64,000 nt of DNA, from assembly GCF_000647975.1 (NCBI RefSeq), contig NZ_JFKE01000002.1, positions 62,001-126,000 of the forward strand, read 5' to 3'. The notes under the pieces are model-generated. The model did no database searches and was not told the origin of the DNA. It saw nothing but the letters and a program-made list of their open reading frames with translations. This DNA is from Actibacterium mucosum KCTC 23349. Lineage in GTDB: Bacteria; Pseudomonadota; Alphaproteobacteria; Rhodobacterales; Rhodobacteraceae. The position numbers and the translations under genes are program-made. Shown here piece by piece: positions 52,095 through 60,590 of this stretch; position 1 is the stretch's first letter; the number at the start of each line of letters is the position of its first letter.

Positions 52095-53522
52095 ATGCTG
52101 ACGGGGCAATTGGGGGCGCGGATGGCAAACGAACAGGCGAAGTTTCTGGAAGGCAGCTTGTTGCGCCATGTGACAGTGATGTCGCTGACGGCCTCGATTG
52201 GGTTGATGGCGATTTTTGCCGTTGATTTCATCGACATGATCTTCATCTCGATGCTGGGCAAGGCCGAGCTTGCGGCCGCCGTCGGATACTCGGGTGCGAT
52301 CCTTTTTTTTACCAGTTCCTTCGGCATCGGTATGGCGATTGCGGCGGGTGCTTTGGTGGCCAAGGCCCTGGGCGCCGGTGACGTGGATCAGGCCAAGCGG
52401 CGCGCGGCCACGGCATTGCTTTATGGTGTTGGTCTTGGCGCGGTGTTTGCGGCGATTATGTGGATCTTTCTGCGCCCCATTGCCGAACTTGTAGGCGCAA
52501 GTGGCGAAACGCTGGATCTTTCGGTGCATTACATGCGAATCATTGTGCCCAGCCTGCCATTGCTGATTGCGGGCATGATTGGCGGTGCGATCCTGCGGGC
52601 GCATGGCGCGGCGCGCGCGTCGATGATGGCCACGCTGTGGGGCGGCGTGGTGAACGCGGTTCTGGACCCGATCTTGATCTTTGGGTTGAACCTGGAGCTG
52701 ACAGGCGCCGCGCTGGCCAGTGTCGGGGCGCGGGTGGCAATTTGCTATTTCTCGCTGCGCCCGATCTTTCGCGATTTTGGAGGCTTGGCCAGGCCCTCGG
52801 CGGCCGAGTTCCGCGTGGACTTTCCGGCTCTCGCGGCCATCGCGGCCCCGGCGATCCTGACGCAGCTGGCCACACCCATCGGGCAGGCCTATGTCACCCG
52901 CGCGATGGCCGAGTTCGGCGAGGCCGCCGTGGCGGGTATGGCCGTCATCGCGCGTATGACGCCGCTGGCGTTTGGGGTGGTCTTTGCGCTGTCGGGCGCG
53001 GTAGGGCCCATTGTGGGGCAAAACTTCGGCGCGGGTCGGTTCGACCGGGTGCGGCGCAGCTATGTCGACAGCTTGATTTTTGTCGGGGTGTTCGTGGTGG
53101 CGATGGCGGCGTTGCTGTTTGCGTTGCGGCCGCTCATCGCTGCGCTTTTCGCGCTAGAGGGAGTCGCGTTGGAACTGGTGTTCCTGTTCTGCGGCCCCTT
53201 GGCTTTGTTGTTCTTTTTCAACGGAATGCTGTTCGTTTCTAATGCAGCATTCAACAATCTGGGTCACCCGTTCTATTCCACATGGATGAACTGGGGGCTG
53301 AACACCGTCTTCATCGTTCCAATGGTCTGGTACGGGGCGCAGATTTGGGGGGCAACCGGTGTGATAGTGGGGCAAGCGCTGGCGGCTGTGTTGGTCTCGT
53401 TGATCTCTTTGGTTCTGGCTTGGCGTGTGATCCGTCATATGGAACGTGGCGCTGATGGGACCACGCGCCCAGCCTTCCATCGCCAGGGGCGGCTGCTATC
53501 GCTGCACCACCACCGCCGATAG
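52095..53522 (+). CDS. MATE-family efflux protein
   Basis: A 475-residue transporter with 12 predicted helices, repeated in two halves, e.g. AVDFIDMIFISMLGKAELAA and GAVGPIVGQNFGAGRFDRV (the G-Q-N-x-G-A motif). ATG 52095 is preferred; the TTG two codons earlier also keeps frame. It follows the flotillin terminator by 26 bp, with GGAGCG near -10. The last 27 bp overlap the convergent gamma-glutamylcyclotransferase-type gene. Confidence 0.92.
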   Translation: MLTGQLGARMANEQAKFLEGSLLRHVTVMSLTASIGLMAIFAVDFIDMIFISMLGKAELAAAVGYSGAILFFTSSFGIGMAIAAGALVAKALGAGDVDQAKRRAATALLYGVGLGAVFAAIMWIFLRPIAELVGASGETLDLSVHYMRIIVPSLPLLIAGMIGGAILRAHGAARASMMATLWGGVVNAVLDPILIFGLNLELTGAALASVGARVAICYFSLRPIFRDFGGLARPSAAEFRVDFPALAAIAAPAILTQLATPIGQAYVTRAMAEFGEAAVAGMAVIARMTPLAFGVVFALSGAVGPIVGQNFGAGRFDRVRRSYVDSLIFVGVFVVAMAALLFALRPLIAALFALEGVALELVFLFCGPLALLFFFNGMLFVSNAAFNNLGHPFYSTWMNWGLNTVFIVPMVWYGAQIWGATGVIVGQALAAVLVSLISLVLAWRVIRHMERGADGTTRPAFHRQGRLLSLHHHRR

Positions 53523-54053
53523 GCGCGACAGGCAGAGATCAACAAACAAGCGCTCTTCGGTGTCAAGCATCTGGTGTCTTGGGTAAATCGGCTTGTCGCG
53601 GTCATCCAAAATCGGACGGTCCCAGCCGGCGGTTGTGTCAAAGAACCGCTCGGCCCCCGGCACGCCAAATTCGCGCAGAAACCCCTGAAGGACCACATCC
53701 AGATAGCTAAGGAGGATCGGGTGTTTTGCTGTCGCGGCGATATTGGCGGGTTCCACCACGTAAATCTGTGCAGATATGTCACCCGGCGCGCTGTGGATCA
53801 CATCGGGGGCCGGGTGACGTGCATATTGGATTTCACGCTGGTCCAGCGCGGCCCAATCCTGCCCTGGCACGGCTGCGATCAGCCCGTCGATCTGCCCCTT
53901 CGCAGGTTCCACCGACAAGATCGCCACGTCGCGATGCGCCAATGAATGCCACACCCGCCGCCAGCCGCCAATGGTGGCGCGGTGGATGTCCGGGTAGTCA
54001 TGCGTGGCACGGTTCACAAGCGAGCCGTAACCAAAGAAATAGGGGTCAGCCAT
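53496..54053 (-). CDS. gamma-glutamylcyclotransferase-like protein
   Basis: A 185-residue protein with YFFGYGSLVNRATHD (the YGSL motif of the fold) and AAVPGQDWAALDQREIQYAR containing the catalytic-type Glu. ATG 54053 (MADPYFFGYGS) is chosen over one five codons earlier. It is divergent from the glycine riboswitch with about 80 bp between them. Confidence 0.86.
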   Translation of the reverse strand: MADPYFFGYGSLVNRATHDYPDIHRATIGGWRRVWHSLAHRDVAILSVEPAKGQIDGLIAAVPGQDWAALDQREIQYARHPAPDVIHSAPGDISAQIYVVEPANIAATAKHPILLSYLDVVLQGFLREFGVPGAERFFDTTAGWDRPILDDRDKPIYPRHQMLDTEERLFVDLCLSRLSAVVVQR

Positions 54054-54129
54054 GCGCCCAATCTGCACGCAGCAGGGCGGAAGACAAGCCCCTTGCCCGG
54101 GCCCGGCATCTGCTCTACGTTCTCGGCAC

Positions 54130-54285
54130 GCAGTCGGGAGAATCTGGCCCCGCGCCAGTGCCGAAGGAGCAACCGCCCCGGTAAACTCTCAGGCCCACGG
54201 ACCGACCGCGTACAAAAACTCTGGAGAGTGGCCATTGCGGCCCGCCGAAGGGATAGCGATCTCAGGCAACCGGACAGAGGGGGCA
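54130..54285 (+). ncRNA. tandem glycine riboswitch
   Basis: Two glycine aptamers in series lie upstream of gcvT. Aptamer 1 (about 54133-54205) has TCGGGAGAATC, GTGCCGAAGGAGCAA, AAACTCTCAGGCCCA and GGACCG. Aptamer 2 (about 54219-54280) has ACTCTGGAGAGTGGC, CGCCGAAGGGATAGCGATC, TCAGGCAACCGGACAGAGGG. The order and the conserved cores match the glyA/gcvT class. It should switch the gcv operon on when glycine is plentiful. Confidence 0.95.
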
Positions 54286-54355
54286 TCGACACCTGCCATT
54301 GGGCAGGGCAATCGGTGCCGGTCTTTCCAAGGCTGGTCAGCTGGGAGAGACAGGA

Positions 54356-55483
54356 ATGACGGGGTTGAACCGCACAGCATTGTACGATCTGCATACCGGG
54401 ATTGGGGCCAAGATGGTGCCCTTTGCCGGCTATGAGATGCCGGTGCAATACAAACCTGGCGTGATGAAGGAACACCTGCATTGCCGCGCGGCGGCGGGTC
54501 TGTTTGACGTCAGCCATATGGGGCAGGTCCTTTTGCAGCCCAAGGGATCGCTGCAAGACACGGCGCTGGCGCTGGAAAGCTTGTTGCCGCAAGCGGTGCT
54601 GGAGCTGAAAGAGGGCCGGCAGCGGTACGGGTTTTTCACCAATGACGCGGGCGGCATTCTGGATGACCTGATGATCGCCAATCGCGGCGACCACCTGTTT
54701 CTGGTGGTGAACGCGGCCTGCAAGGCCGACGACATCGCCCATATGCGCGCCCATCTGTCGGAGGTCTGCGAGGTGGTCGAAGTGAACGACCGCGCGTTGA
54801 TCGCCCTGCAAGGCCCGGCGGCCGAGGCGGCTTTGTCGGCCCATGTGCCCGCCGTGGCCGACATGAAGTTCATGGATGTCGCGGTGTTGGACAGCGCCTT
54901 TGGCCCGCTTTGGGTCTCGCGCTCGGGCTATACCGGCGAGGACGGTTACGAGGTGTCGGTCGCCGACGGCCAAGCCGCTGATTTCACCCGCGCTTTGCTG
55001 TCTGACGACAGCGTTCAACCCATCGGCCTTGGCGCGCGCGACAGCCTGCGGCTGGAGGCTGGCCTGTGCCTTTACGGCAATGACATCGACACCACGACCA
55101 CCCCGGTCGAGGCGGATCTGGTCTGGGGGATGCAGAAGGCGCGCAAACCCGGCGGTGCGCGCGAGGGCGGCTTTCCCGGCGCCGCGCAGATCCTCGATCA
55201 GTTGCAGAACGGCGCACCGCGCAAACGCATCGGGCTGCGGCCCGAGGGCCGGGCGCCGATGCGCGAGGGTACGCAGCTTTTTGCCTCTGCCGACAGCGAA
55301 ACCCCGGTTGGTGCCGTCACCTCGGGCGCATTTGGCCCGTCTATCGAGGGCCCGATGTCGATGGGCTATGTCGCGGTTGACTTGGCGGCTGCAGGCACCA
55401 CGATCTATGGCGAGGTGCGTGGCAAACGCCTGCCCGCAACCGTCACCGACATGCCCTTTAGGGCCGCAACGTATAAACGATAG
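54356..55483 (+). CDS. gcvT: glycine cleavage system T protein (aminomethyltransferase)
   Basis: A 375-residue enzyme that transfers the methylene of glycine to tetrahydrofolate. Landmarks: VPFAGYEMPVQY, FDVSHMGQV, SRSGYTGEDGYEVSV, RDSLRLEAGLCLYGND and PVGAVTSGAFGPS. ATG 54356 follows GGGAGAG by 6 bp and matches the family start; the upstream 19 codons belong to the leader RNA. gcvH begins 12 bp later. Confidence 0.96.
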   Translation: MTGLNRTALYDLHTGIGAKMVPFAGYEMPVQYKPGVMKEHLHCRAAAGLFDVSHMGQVLLQPKGSLQDTALALESLLPQAVLELKEGRQRYGFFTNDAGGILDDLMIANRGDHLFLVVNAACKADDIAHMRAHLSEVCEVVEVNDRALIALQGPAAEAALSAHVPAVADMKFMDVAVLDSAFGPLWVSRSGYTGEDGYEVSVADGQAADFTRALLSDDSVQPIGLGARDSLRLEAGLCLYGNDIDTTTTPVEADLVWGMQKARKPGGAREGGFPGAAQILDQLQNGAPRKRIGLRPEGRAPMREGTQLFASADSETPVGAVTSGAFGPSIEGPMSMGYVAVDLAAAGTTIYGEVRGKRLPATVTDMPFRAATYKR

Positions 55484-55495
55484 GGAAGTAGACCC

Positions 55496-55855
55496 ATGAA
55501 ATTTACCGAAGAGCACGAATGGCTGCGCGTCGAGGATGATCTGGTTGTCGTCGGAATCACCGATTATGCCGCCGAGCAGCTGGGCGATATCGTCTTTGTG
55601 GAACTGCCCGAAGAAGGCACCGAAGTGGCGCGCGACGACGAGGTTGTCGTGATCGAAAGCGTCAAGGCCGCGTCTGACATTCTGGCCCCCATTGATGGCG
55701 AGATTGCCGAGGTGAACGAGGCATTGGTGGACGAGCCCAGCAAGGTGAACGAAGACCCTACCGGCGCGGCATGGATGTTCAAGCTGAAAGTCACAGATCT
55801 GTCCGTACTGGACGAGTTTATGGAAGAAGACGCCTATAAGGCGCATATCGGCTAA
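55496..55855 (+). CDS. gcvH: glycine cleavage system H protein
   Basis: A 119-residue lipoyl carrier: [32 protein letters not shown], written as family landmark, and the lipoyl Lys in [12 protein letters not shown] (about residue 60). Moves the aminomethyl group between GcvP and GcvT. gcvP starts 10 bp after its stop. Confidence 0.97.
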   Translation: MKFTEEHEWLRVEDDLVVVGITDYAAEQLGDIVFVELPEEGTEVARDDEVVVIESVKAASDILAPIDGEIAEVNEALVDEPSKVNEDPTGAAWMFKLKVTDLSVLDEFMEEDAYKAHIG

Positions 55856-55865
55856 GGAAACAGCA

Positions 55866-58715
55866 ATGCCCTTCACCCCTACGTCTTACGAGCCTTACGA
55901 TTTTGCCAATCGCCGCCATATCGGGCCGTCGCCCGAGGAAATGGCGCAGATGTTCGAAACCGTGGGGGTGGCCGATCTGGACGAGTTGATCGCCCAGACG
56001 GTGCCCGAAAGCATTCGGCAGGCCGCGCCGCTGGACTATGGCCCGCCGAAATCTGAACGCGAGCTGATGTGGTATATCCGCCAGATCGCCAAGCAAAACA
56101 AAGCCTTCACCACGATGATCGGGCAGGGGTATCACGGCACGGTCACGCCGCCCGCCATTCAGCGCAACATCCTGGAAAACCCAGCCTGGTACACGGCTTA
56201 TACCCCGTATCAGCCCGAGATCAGCCAGGGCCGGTTAGAAGCTTTGCTGAACTTTCAGACCATGGTTTGTGACCTGACCGGGCTGGAGATCGCCAATGCA
56301 TCGTTGCTGGACGAGGCCACCGCGGCGGCCGAGGCGATGACCATGGCGCAGCGCGTGGCGAAATCGAAGGCGCGCGCCTTTTTCATCGACGAGAACTGCC
56401 ACCCGCAGAACATCGAGGTGATGAAAACCCGCGCCGCGCCCCTGGATATCGAGGTGATCGTCGGCGCGCCCGATGATCTGGACCCCGCCGCCGTCTTTGG
56501 CGCGGTTTTCCAGTATCCCGGCACCCATGGCCATATCCGCGATTTCACCGATGAAATGGCGGCGCTGCACGCCAATAAGGCCATTGGCATTGTCATCGCC
56601 GACCCGATGGCGTTGCTGCTGCTGAAAGAGCCCGGCGCAATGGGCGCCGACATCGCCGTGGGCAACACGCAACGATTCGGCGTGCCCATGGGCGCGGGCG
56701 GCCCGCACGCCGCGTACATGGCCTGCCGCGACGCCTATAAACGCGCCATGCCGGGCCGGATTGTCGGGGTCAGCGTCGATGCGCGCGGCAACAAGGCTTA
56801 CCGTCTGTCCCTGCAAACCCGCGAACAGCATATCCGCCGCGAAAAGGCCACGTCGAACGTGTGTACCGCGCAGGCTCTGCTGGCGGTGATGGCGGGATTT
56901 TACGCGGTGTTCCACGGGCCCAAGGGCCTCAAGGCCATCGCACAGCGCATCCACAACAAGACCGTCCGCATGGTGCGTGGCTTGCAAGAGGCCGGGTTTG
57001 ACGTCCAGCCACAGGCATTTTTCGACACCGTCACGGTTGAGGTGGGCCCGATGCAGGGCGTGATCTTTCAGGCCGCCGCCGACCGACGCATCAACCTGCG
57101 CAAGGTGGGGCAGACCAAGCTGGGCATCACGCTAGACGAAACCACCCGTTCGGACGCGATCGAGGCTTTGTGGCAAGCCTTTGGCATCACACGGCAAGAT
57201 GACCCCTCGGTCCGCGAATTCAGCGTGCCGCAGGGGCTGCACCGCCGCAGCGACTATCTGACCCATCCCGTGTTCCACATGAACCGGGCCGAGACCGAGA
57301 TGATGCGCTATATGCGCCGTCTGGCCGACCGCGACCTGGCGCTGGACCGCGCGATGATCCCGCTGGGCAGCTGCACGATGAAGCTGAACGCGGCGGTGGA
57401 AATGGCGCCGCTGACATGGCCCGAGTTTTCTAACATCCACCCCTTTGCGCCTGCCGATCAGACCGAAGGCTATACGCAGATGGTGGCGCATCTGTCGGAA
57501 ATCCTGTGCCAGACAACCGGTTACGACGCGATGTCGATGCAGCCCAATTCGGGCGCACAGGGCGAATACGCGGGGCTTCTGACCATTCAGGCCTATCATC
57601 AGGCCAATGGTCAGGGGCACCGCAATATCTGTCTGATCCCGGTCTCGGCCCATGGCACCAACCCGGCCAGCGCGCAGATGTGCGGCATGAAAGTGGTGGT
57701 GGTGAAATCGGCCGACAACGGCGATATCGACCTGGAAGATTTCCGCGCCAAGGCTGCGGCGGCGGGCGACAACCTGGCCGCCTGCATGATCACCTATCCG
57801 TCAACCCATGGCGTGTTCGAGGAAACCGTGCGCGAGGTTTGCGACATCACCCATCAATTCGGTGGGCAGGTCTATTTGGACGGCGCCAACCTGAACGCGC
57901 TGGTGGGGCTGGCCAAACCGGGCGAGATCGGCAGCGATGTCAGCCACCTGAACCTGCACAAAACCTTTGCCATCCCCCATGGCGGCGGTGGCCCCGGCAT
58001 GGGGCCCATCGGGGTAAAGGCGCATCTGGCGCCCTTCCTGCCCGGCGATCCGCGTGGGCCCGCGGGGGCGGGGCCGGTTTCGGCGGCGCCCAATGGCTCG
58101 GCCTCGATCCTGCTGATCTCCTACGCTTATTGCCTGGCGATGGGCGGGGCGGGCATGACGCAGGCCACCAAAGTGGCGATCCTGAACGCCAACTACATCG
58201 CCGCACGCCTGCAGGGCGCTTATGACGTGCTGTTTCGGGGCAAGGGCGGACGCGTCGCGCATGAATGCATTCTGGACACGCGCCCCTACGCCGACAGCGC
58301 CGATATCTCGGTTGATGACATCGCCAAGCGTCTGATGGATAACGGCTTTCACGCCCCCACCATGAGCTGGCCCGTGGCCGGCACCCTGATGGTGGAACCC
58401 ACCGAATCGGAAACCAAGGCCGAGCTTGACCGGTTCTGTGACGCCATGCTGGCCATCCGCGACGAGATCGCGGCGGTTGAACGCGGCGACATGCCCGCCG
58501 ACAACAACCCGCTGAAAAACGCGCCGCACACGGTGAATGATCTGGTCGCCGAATGGGACCGGCCCTACAGCCGCGAACAGGGCTGTTTCCCGCCGGGCTC
58601 GTTCCGGGTGGACAAATACTGGCCGCCCGTGGGCCGCGTCGACAATGCCTATGGCGACCGAAATTTGGTCTGTATCTGCCCGCCGCTTGAGGATTACGTC
58701 GAAGCGGCCGAATGA
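55866..58715 (+). CDS. gcvP: glycine dehydrogenase (decarboxylating), P protein
   Basis: A 949-residue pyridoxal-phosphate enzyme built of two aminotransferase-like halves. The cofactor Lys is in [20 protein letters not shown] (about residue 697). Early [17 protein letters not shown] and [16 protein letters not shown] are diagnostic. Its 3' end overlaps a convergent VOC gene by 22 bp. Confidence 0.97.
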   Translation: MPFTPTSYEPYDFANRRHIGPSPEEMAQMFETVGVADLDELIAQTVPESIRQAAPLDYGPPKSERELMWYIRQIAKQNKAFTTMIGQGYHGTVTPPAIQRNILENPAWYTAYTPYQPEISQGRLEALLNFQTMVCDLTGLEIANASLLDEATAAAEAMTMAQRVAKSKARAFFIDENCHPQNIEVMKTRAAPLDIEVIVGAPDDLDPAAVFGAVFQYPGTHGHIRDFTDEMAALHANKAIGIVIADPMALLLLKEPGAMGADIAVGNTQRFGVPMGAGGPHAAYMACRDAYKRAMPGRIVGVSVDARGNKAYRLSLQTREQHIRREKATSNVCTAQALLAVMAGFYAVFHGPKGLKAIAQRIHNKTVRMVRGLQEAGFDVQPQAFFDTVTVEVGPMQGVIFQAAADRRINLRKVGQTKLGITLDETTRSDAIEALWQAFGITRQDDPSVREFSVPQGLHRRSDYLTHPVFHMNRAETEMMRYMRRLADRDLALDRAMIPLGSCTMKLNAAVEMAPLTWPEFSNIHPFAPADQTEGYTQMVAHLSEILCQTTGYDAMSMQPNSGAQGEYAGLLTIQAYHQANGQGHRNICLIPVSAHGTNPASAQMCGMKVVVVKSADNGDIDLEDFRAKAAAAGDNLAACMITYPSTHGVFEETVREVCDITHQFGGQVYLDGANLNALVGLAKPGEIGSDVSHLNLHKTFAIPHGGGGPGMGPIGVKAHLAPFLPGDPRGPAGAGPVSAAPNGSASILLISYAYCLAMGGAGMTQATKVAILNANYIAARLQGAYDVLFRGKGGRVAHECILDTRPYADSADISVDDIAKRLMDNGFHAPTMSWPVAGTLMVEPTESETKAELDRFCDAMLAIRDEIAAVERGDMPADNNPLKNAPHTVNDLVAEWDRPYSREQGCFPPGSFRVDKYWPPVGRVDNAYGDRNLVCICPPLEDYVEAAE

Positions 58716-59083
58716 TCATCGGGTGGGTTGTGTCCACACCGCAATAGATGCCCGTCAGGGTCCACAATCGCCATTTCACACACGGCCCAGGGCTTTAGCT
58801 CGGCCGGTGTGATGCGAGGGATCCCAGCGCGCGGATAGCCCAGGTTTTCATAGGATGCCCACAGCGCGTTGGCATCGTCTACGCGGACAAACGCGCTGAA
58901 GTTCGAGATTTCGGCGACGTGATCGGGGTTGCGCGCGAAATGCAGTTCCACCTGTTCGTTGGCCAGGATCAAATACCCCTCGGCAGGGAATTCGGCCACC
59001 AATTGGAACCCCAGCGGGGCGTAGAAATCCTTGGTCCGCTCAAAGTCGCGGCTGGGAAAAATCGGGCAGATTGAATTGTCCAT
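58694..59083 (-). CDS. VOC-family (bleomycin-resistance-like) protein
   Basis: A 129-residue single VOC module pair: [20 protein letters not shown], then [14 protein letters not shown] and [17 protein letters not shown] 59083 follows GGAGG by 5 bp and matches the usual short N-terminus; the long upstream frame is not supported. Could sequester a small toxin or be an unrelated dioxygenase-like protein. Confidence 0.85.
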   Translation of the reverse strand: MDNSICPIFPSRDFERTKDFYAPLGFQLVAEFPAEGYLILANEQVELHFARNPDHVAEISNFSAFVRVDDANALWASYENLGYPRAGIPRITPAELKPWAVCEMAIVDPDGHLLRCGHNPPDDHSAAST

Positions 59084-59218
59084 GCCATCCTCCATTCGTG
59101 CGAAAGATGACAGCGGGGCCGCAAACCGCCAAGGGATTTTCGGTTTGCGTGCGAATTGGTCTGGGCAAAGCATTGAAACCGCGCCTAAACTTGCCTCAAG
59201 AACAACGGGATAGCGGAA

Positions 59219-59596
59219 ATGAATGAACCTAACGGGGAACTGACCCTGCGGACATTGGCGATGCCCGCCGACGTAAACGTTAACGGCGATATCTTTGGCG
59301 GCTGGGTCCTCAGCCAGATGGATATGGCCGCCGGCATCGTTGCGGGGGCGCGGGCGCATGGGCGGGTGACGACGGTGGCACTGGACGCAATGAAGTTCAT
59401 TCGCCCTGTAAAAGTTGGCAATGTGCTGTGTGTCTACGCGCAAGTGGTGCGTATTGGTCGGACGTCGATGGGGATCGAGGTTGAGGCTTGGGTGCTGCGC
59501 GGGCGGGACGGAGAACGGGAAAAAGTGACCGAGGCCGTGTTTACCTTTGTTGCCATCGACGAGGATGGCAGGCCCCGGCCGGTACCCACCGAATAA
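59219..59596 (+). CDS. acyl-CoA thioesterase (hotdog fold, YciA-like)
   Basis: A 125-residue hotdog-fold protein: LTLRTLAMPADVNVNGDIFG, GGWVLSQMDMAAGIVAGARA (helix with catalytic-type Asp), and VTTVALDAMKFIRPVKVGNV. This is the acyl-CoA thioesterase family of YciA/ACOT, which hydrolyses acyl-CoAs. Substrate chain length unknown. Confidence 0.9.
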   Translation: MNEPNGELTLRTLAMPADVNVNGDIFGGWVLSQMDMAAGIVAGARAHGRVTTVALDAMKFIRPVKVGNVLCVYAQVVRIGRTSMGIEVEAWVLRGRDGEREKVTEAVFTFVAIDEDGRPRPVPTE

Positions 59597-59990
59597 CCCG
59601 CTTCAAGTAAGATTTATGGCGGTTTGAAGGCACCGCCGAACGTGTCGCTCGCAGCAATTACGGCGTGATTGCGACAGGCCCCGTGCTATGGTGCACAGAA
59701 TCACTCGGCCGGATTTTCCGCGCCGGGTTGGGCTATGTGTATGAAAATGCAAAAGGAATCTTTGCCTTGCGCGTTTGCGCTGCATGACGTTCATGCGGCG
59801 TGCTGCCAGGATTCGAAGCGCAATGTAGGCACCAATGAGGCGCCTGTGACGGCCCGAATTGAACATTAACCGTCCGGAAATGTGGACTGGTTCGTATTCG
59901 GAAACAACTGTTGGTCGAAAACCCGTTAAAAGTCTAAATGCCTGATTTTAGGCGCAAAATCACCACAACTCTGACGTGTTTCGGCCCCGT
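59597..59990. other. 394-bp gap after the thioesterase gene
   Basis: No supported gene. A hairpin (GGCGGT at 59618-59623 / ACCGCC at 59632-59637) may close the thioesterase transcript, but it lacks a T-run. A 66-codon frame from 59669 has no ribosome-binding site or family match. The far end is AT-rich and leads into the regulatory sites at 59991-60056. Confidence 0.5.
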
Positions 59991-60020
59991 TTTCGACATT
60001 ATGGTCGAACAATGTCGAAA
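59991..60020. promoter_or_regulatory. perfect 10-bp inverted repeat
   Basis: TTTCGACATT and AATGTCGAAA are exact inverted arms separated by ten bases, 66 bp upstream of the small gene at 60086. A related sequence is found at 29977-30000 next to kpsT. Likely a dimeric regulator site. Confidence 0.55.
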
Positions 60021-60031
60021 CAGAGTGATGA

Positions 60032-60056
60032 TTAAGGCGGTTTTAAGGTTGGTTAA
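60032..60056. promoter_or_regulatory. CtrA-type binding site (TTAA-N7-TTAA)
   Basis: TTAA at 60032-60035 and TTAA at 60043-60046 with exactly seven bases between, plus a third TTAA at 60053-60056, match the alphaproteobacterial CtrA consensus. It lies 30-54 bp before the start codon of the small gene at 60086. Confidence 0.65.
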
Positions 60057-60085
60057 AAAACAATCTCTGCTCGAGGACCAAAACA

Positions 60086-60268
60086 ATGTCTGCACTACTT
60101 GAAAAAGCCCGCGCCGGTCGCGCCAATGCCCTTGCTGCCCGTACTGCCCACGGACCCGATAGCGGTCTGGATATGGCAGCACGCATGTCCTTTACCGCGC
60201 CGCGGCGCGAACAAACGGCAACCTTCGTGTCGGCACGTGCCCGCGGACAAGTTGTAGCTGTTCTTTAA
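60086..60268 (+). CDS. small hypothetical protein
   Basis: A 60-residue basic, Ala/Arg-rich protein (LLEKARAGRANALAARTAHG; ends RGQVVAVL). No recognised domain, signal or membrane helix. ATG 60086 is preceded by GAGGACC about 14 bp upstream, a weak ribosome-binding site. The promoter carries an inverted repeat and a CtrA-type site, and a terminator overlaps its stop codon, which supports a real gene. Confidence 0.6.
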   Translation: MSALLEKARAGRANALAARTAHGPDSGLDMAARMSFTAPRREQTATFVSARARGQVVAVL

Positions 60269-60306
60269 ACTTTCGCCCCCTGCCAGAGGCGCAAGTTTAA
60301 ATTTTT
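60267..60306 (+). terminator. terminator overlapping the small gene's stop
   Basis: AAACTT-T-CGCC / GGCG-C-AAGTTT forms a stem (60267-60298) whose base contains the TAA stop codon; AAATTTTT follows. Confidence 0.7.
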
Positions 60307-60313
60307 GACCCGC

Positions 60314-60391
60314 TCAGATGGCCGCCCAATCCGTGAACCGATACGGTGCGGGCGGGGCCGGGGGCGGGGTGGGTTCGGAACCTTTGTCCAT
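60314..60391 (-). CDS. 25-residue proline-rich small ORF
   Basis: ATG 60391 to TGA 60314 encodes MDKGSEPTPPPAPPAPYRFT followed by DWAAI. GAGAGGAG lies about 9 bp upstream, a good ribosome-binding site. It sits in the gap upstream of ettA's stop and converges with the 60-residue gene. Composition (Pro run, then aromatic/DWAAI tail) looks selected and not random, but this needs conservation data. Confidence 0.45.
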   Translation of the reverse strand: MDKGSEPTPPPAPPAPYRFTDWAAI

Positions 60392-60590
60392 GTCGTGATC
60401 TCCTCTCATGCAGATCGACATGGGGGCGGACGAGCCCGGAGATCAGAGAATGTTACAGCCGCACGCGGGGCTGTGACGAGACGTTAGATACAGCCACCCG
60501 TCCGGCGGCACCGCCGGACAGCGCCCGACCCTCCCCCCGGGAGGGCGCTTCACGCCCACCCAGGCTCGGGCGCTGCCCTTTGAGGCGAGG

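Noticed and set aside
50499-53021. Long open frame on the minus strand opposite the flotillin and MATE genes
   Set aside because: Low-complexity His/Arg/Gln-rich translation, antisense to two clear genes and across a terminator; a GC-rich shadow.
59669-59869. 66-codon frame after the thioesterase gene
   Set aside because: No ribosome-binding site, no domain, composition typical of noncoding DNA.
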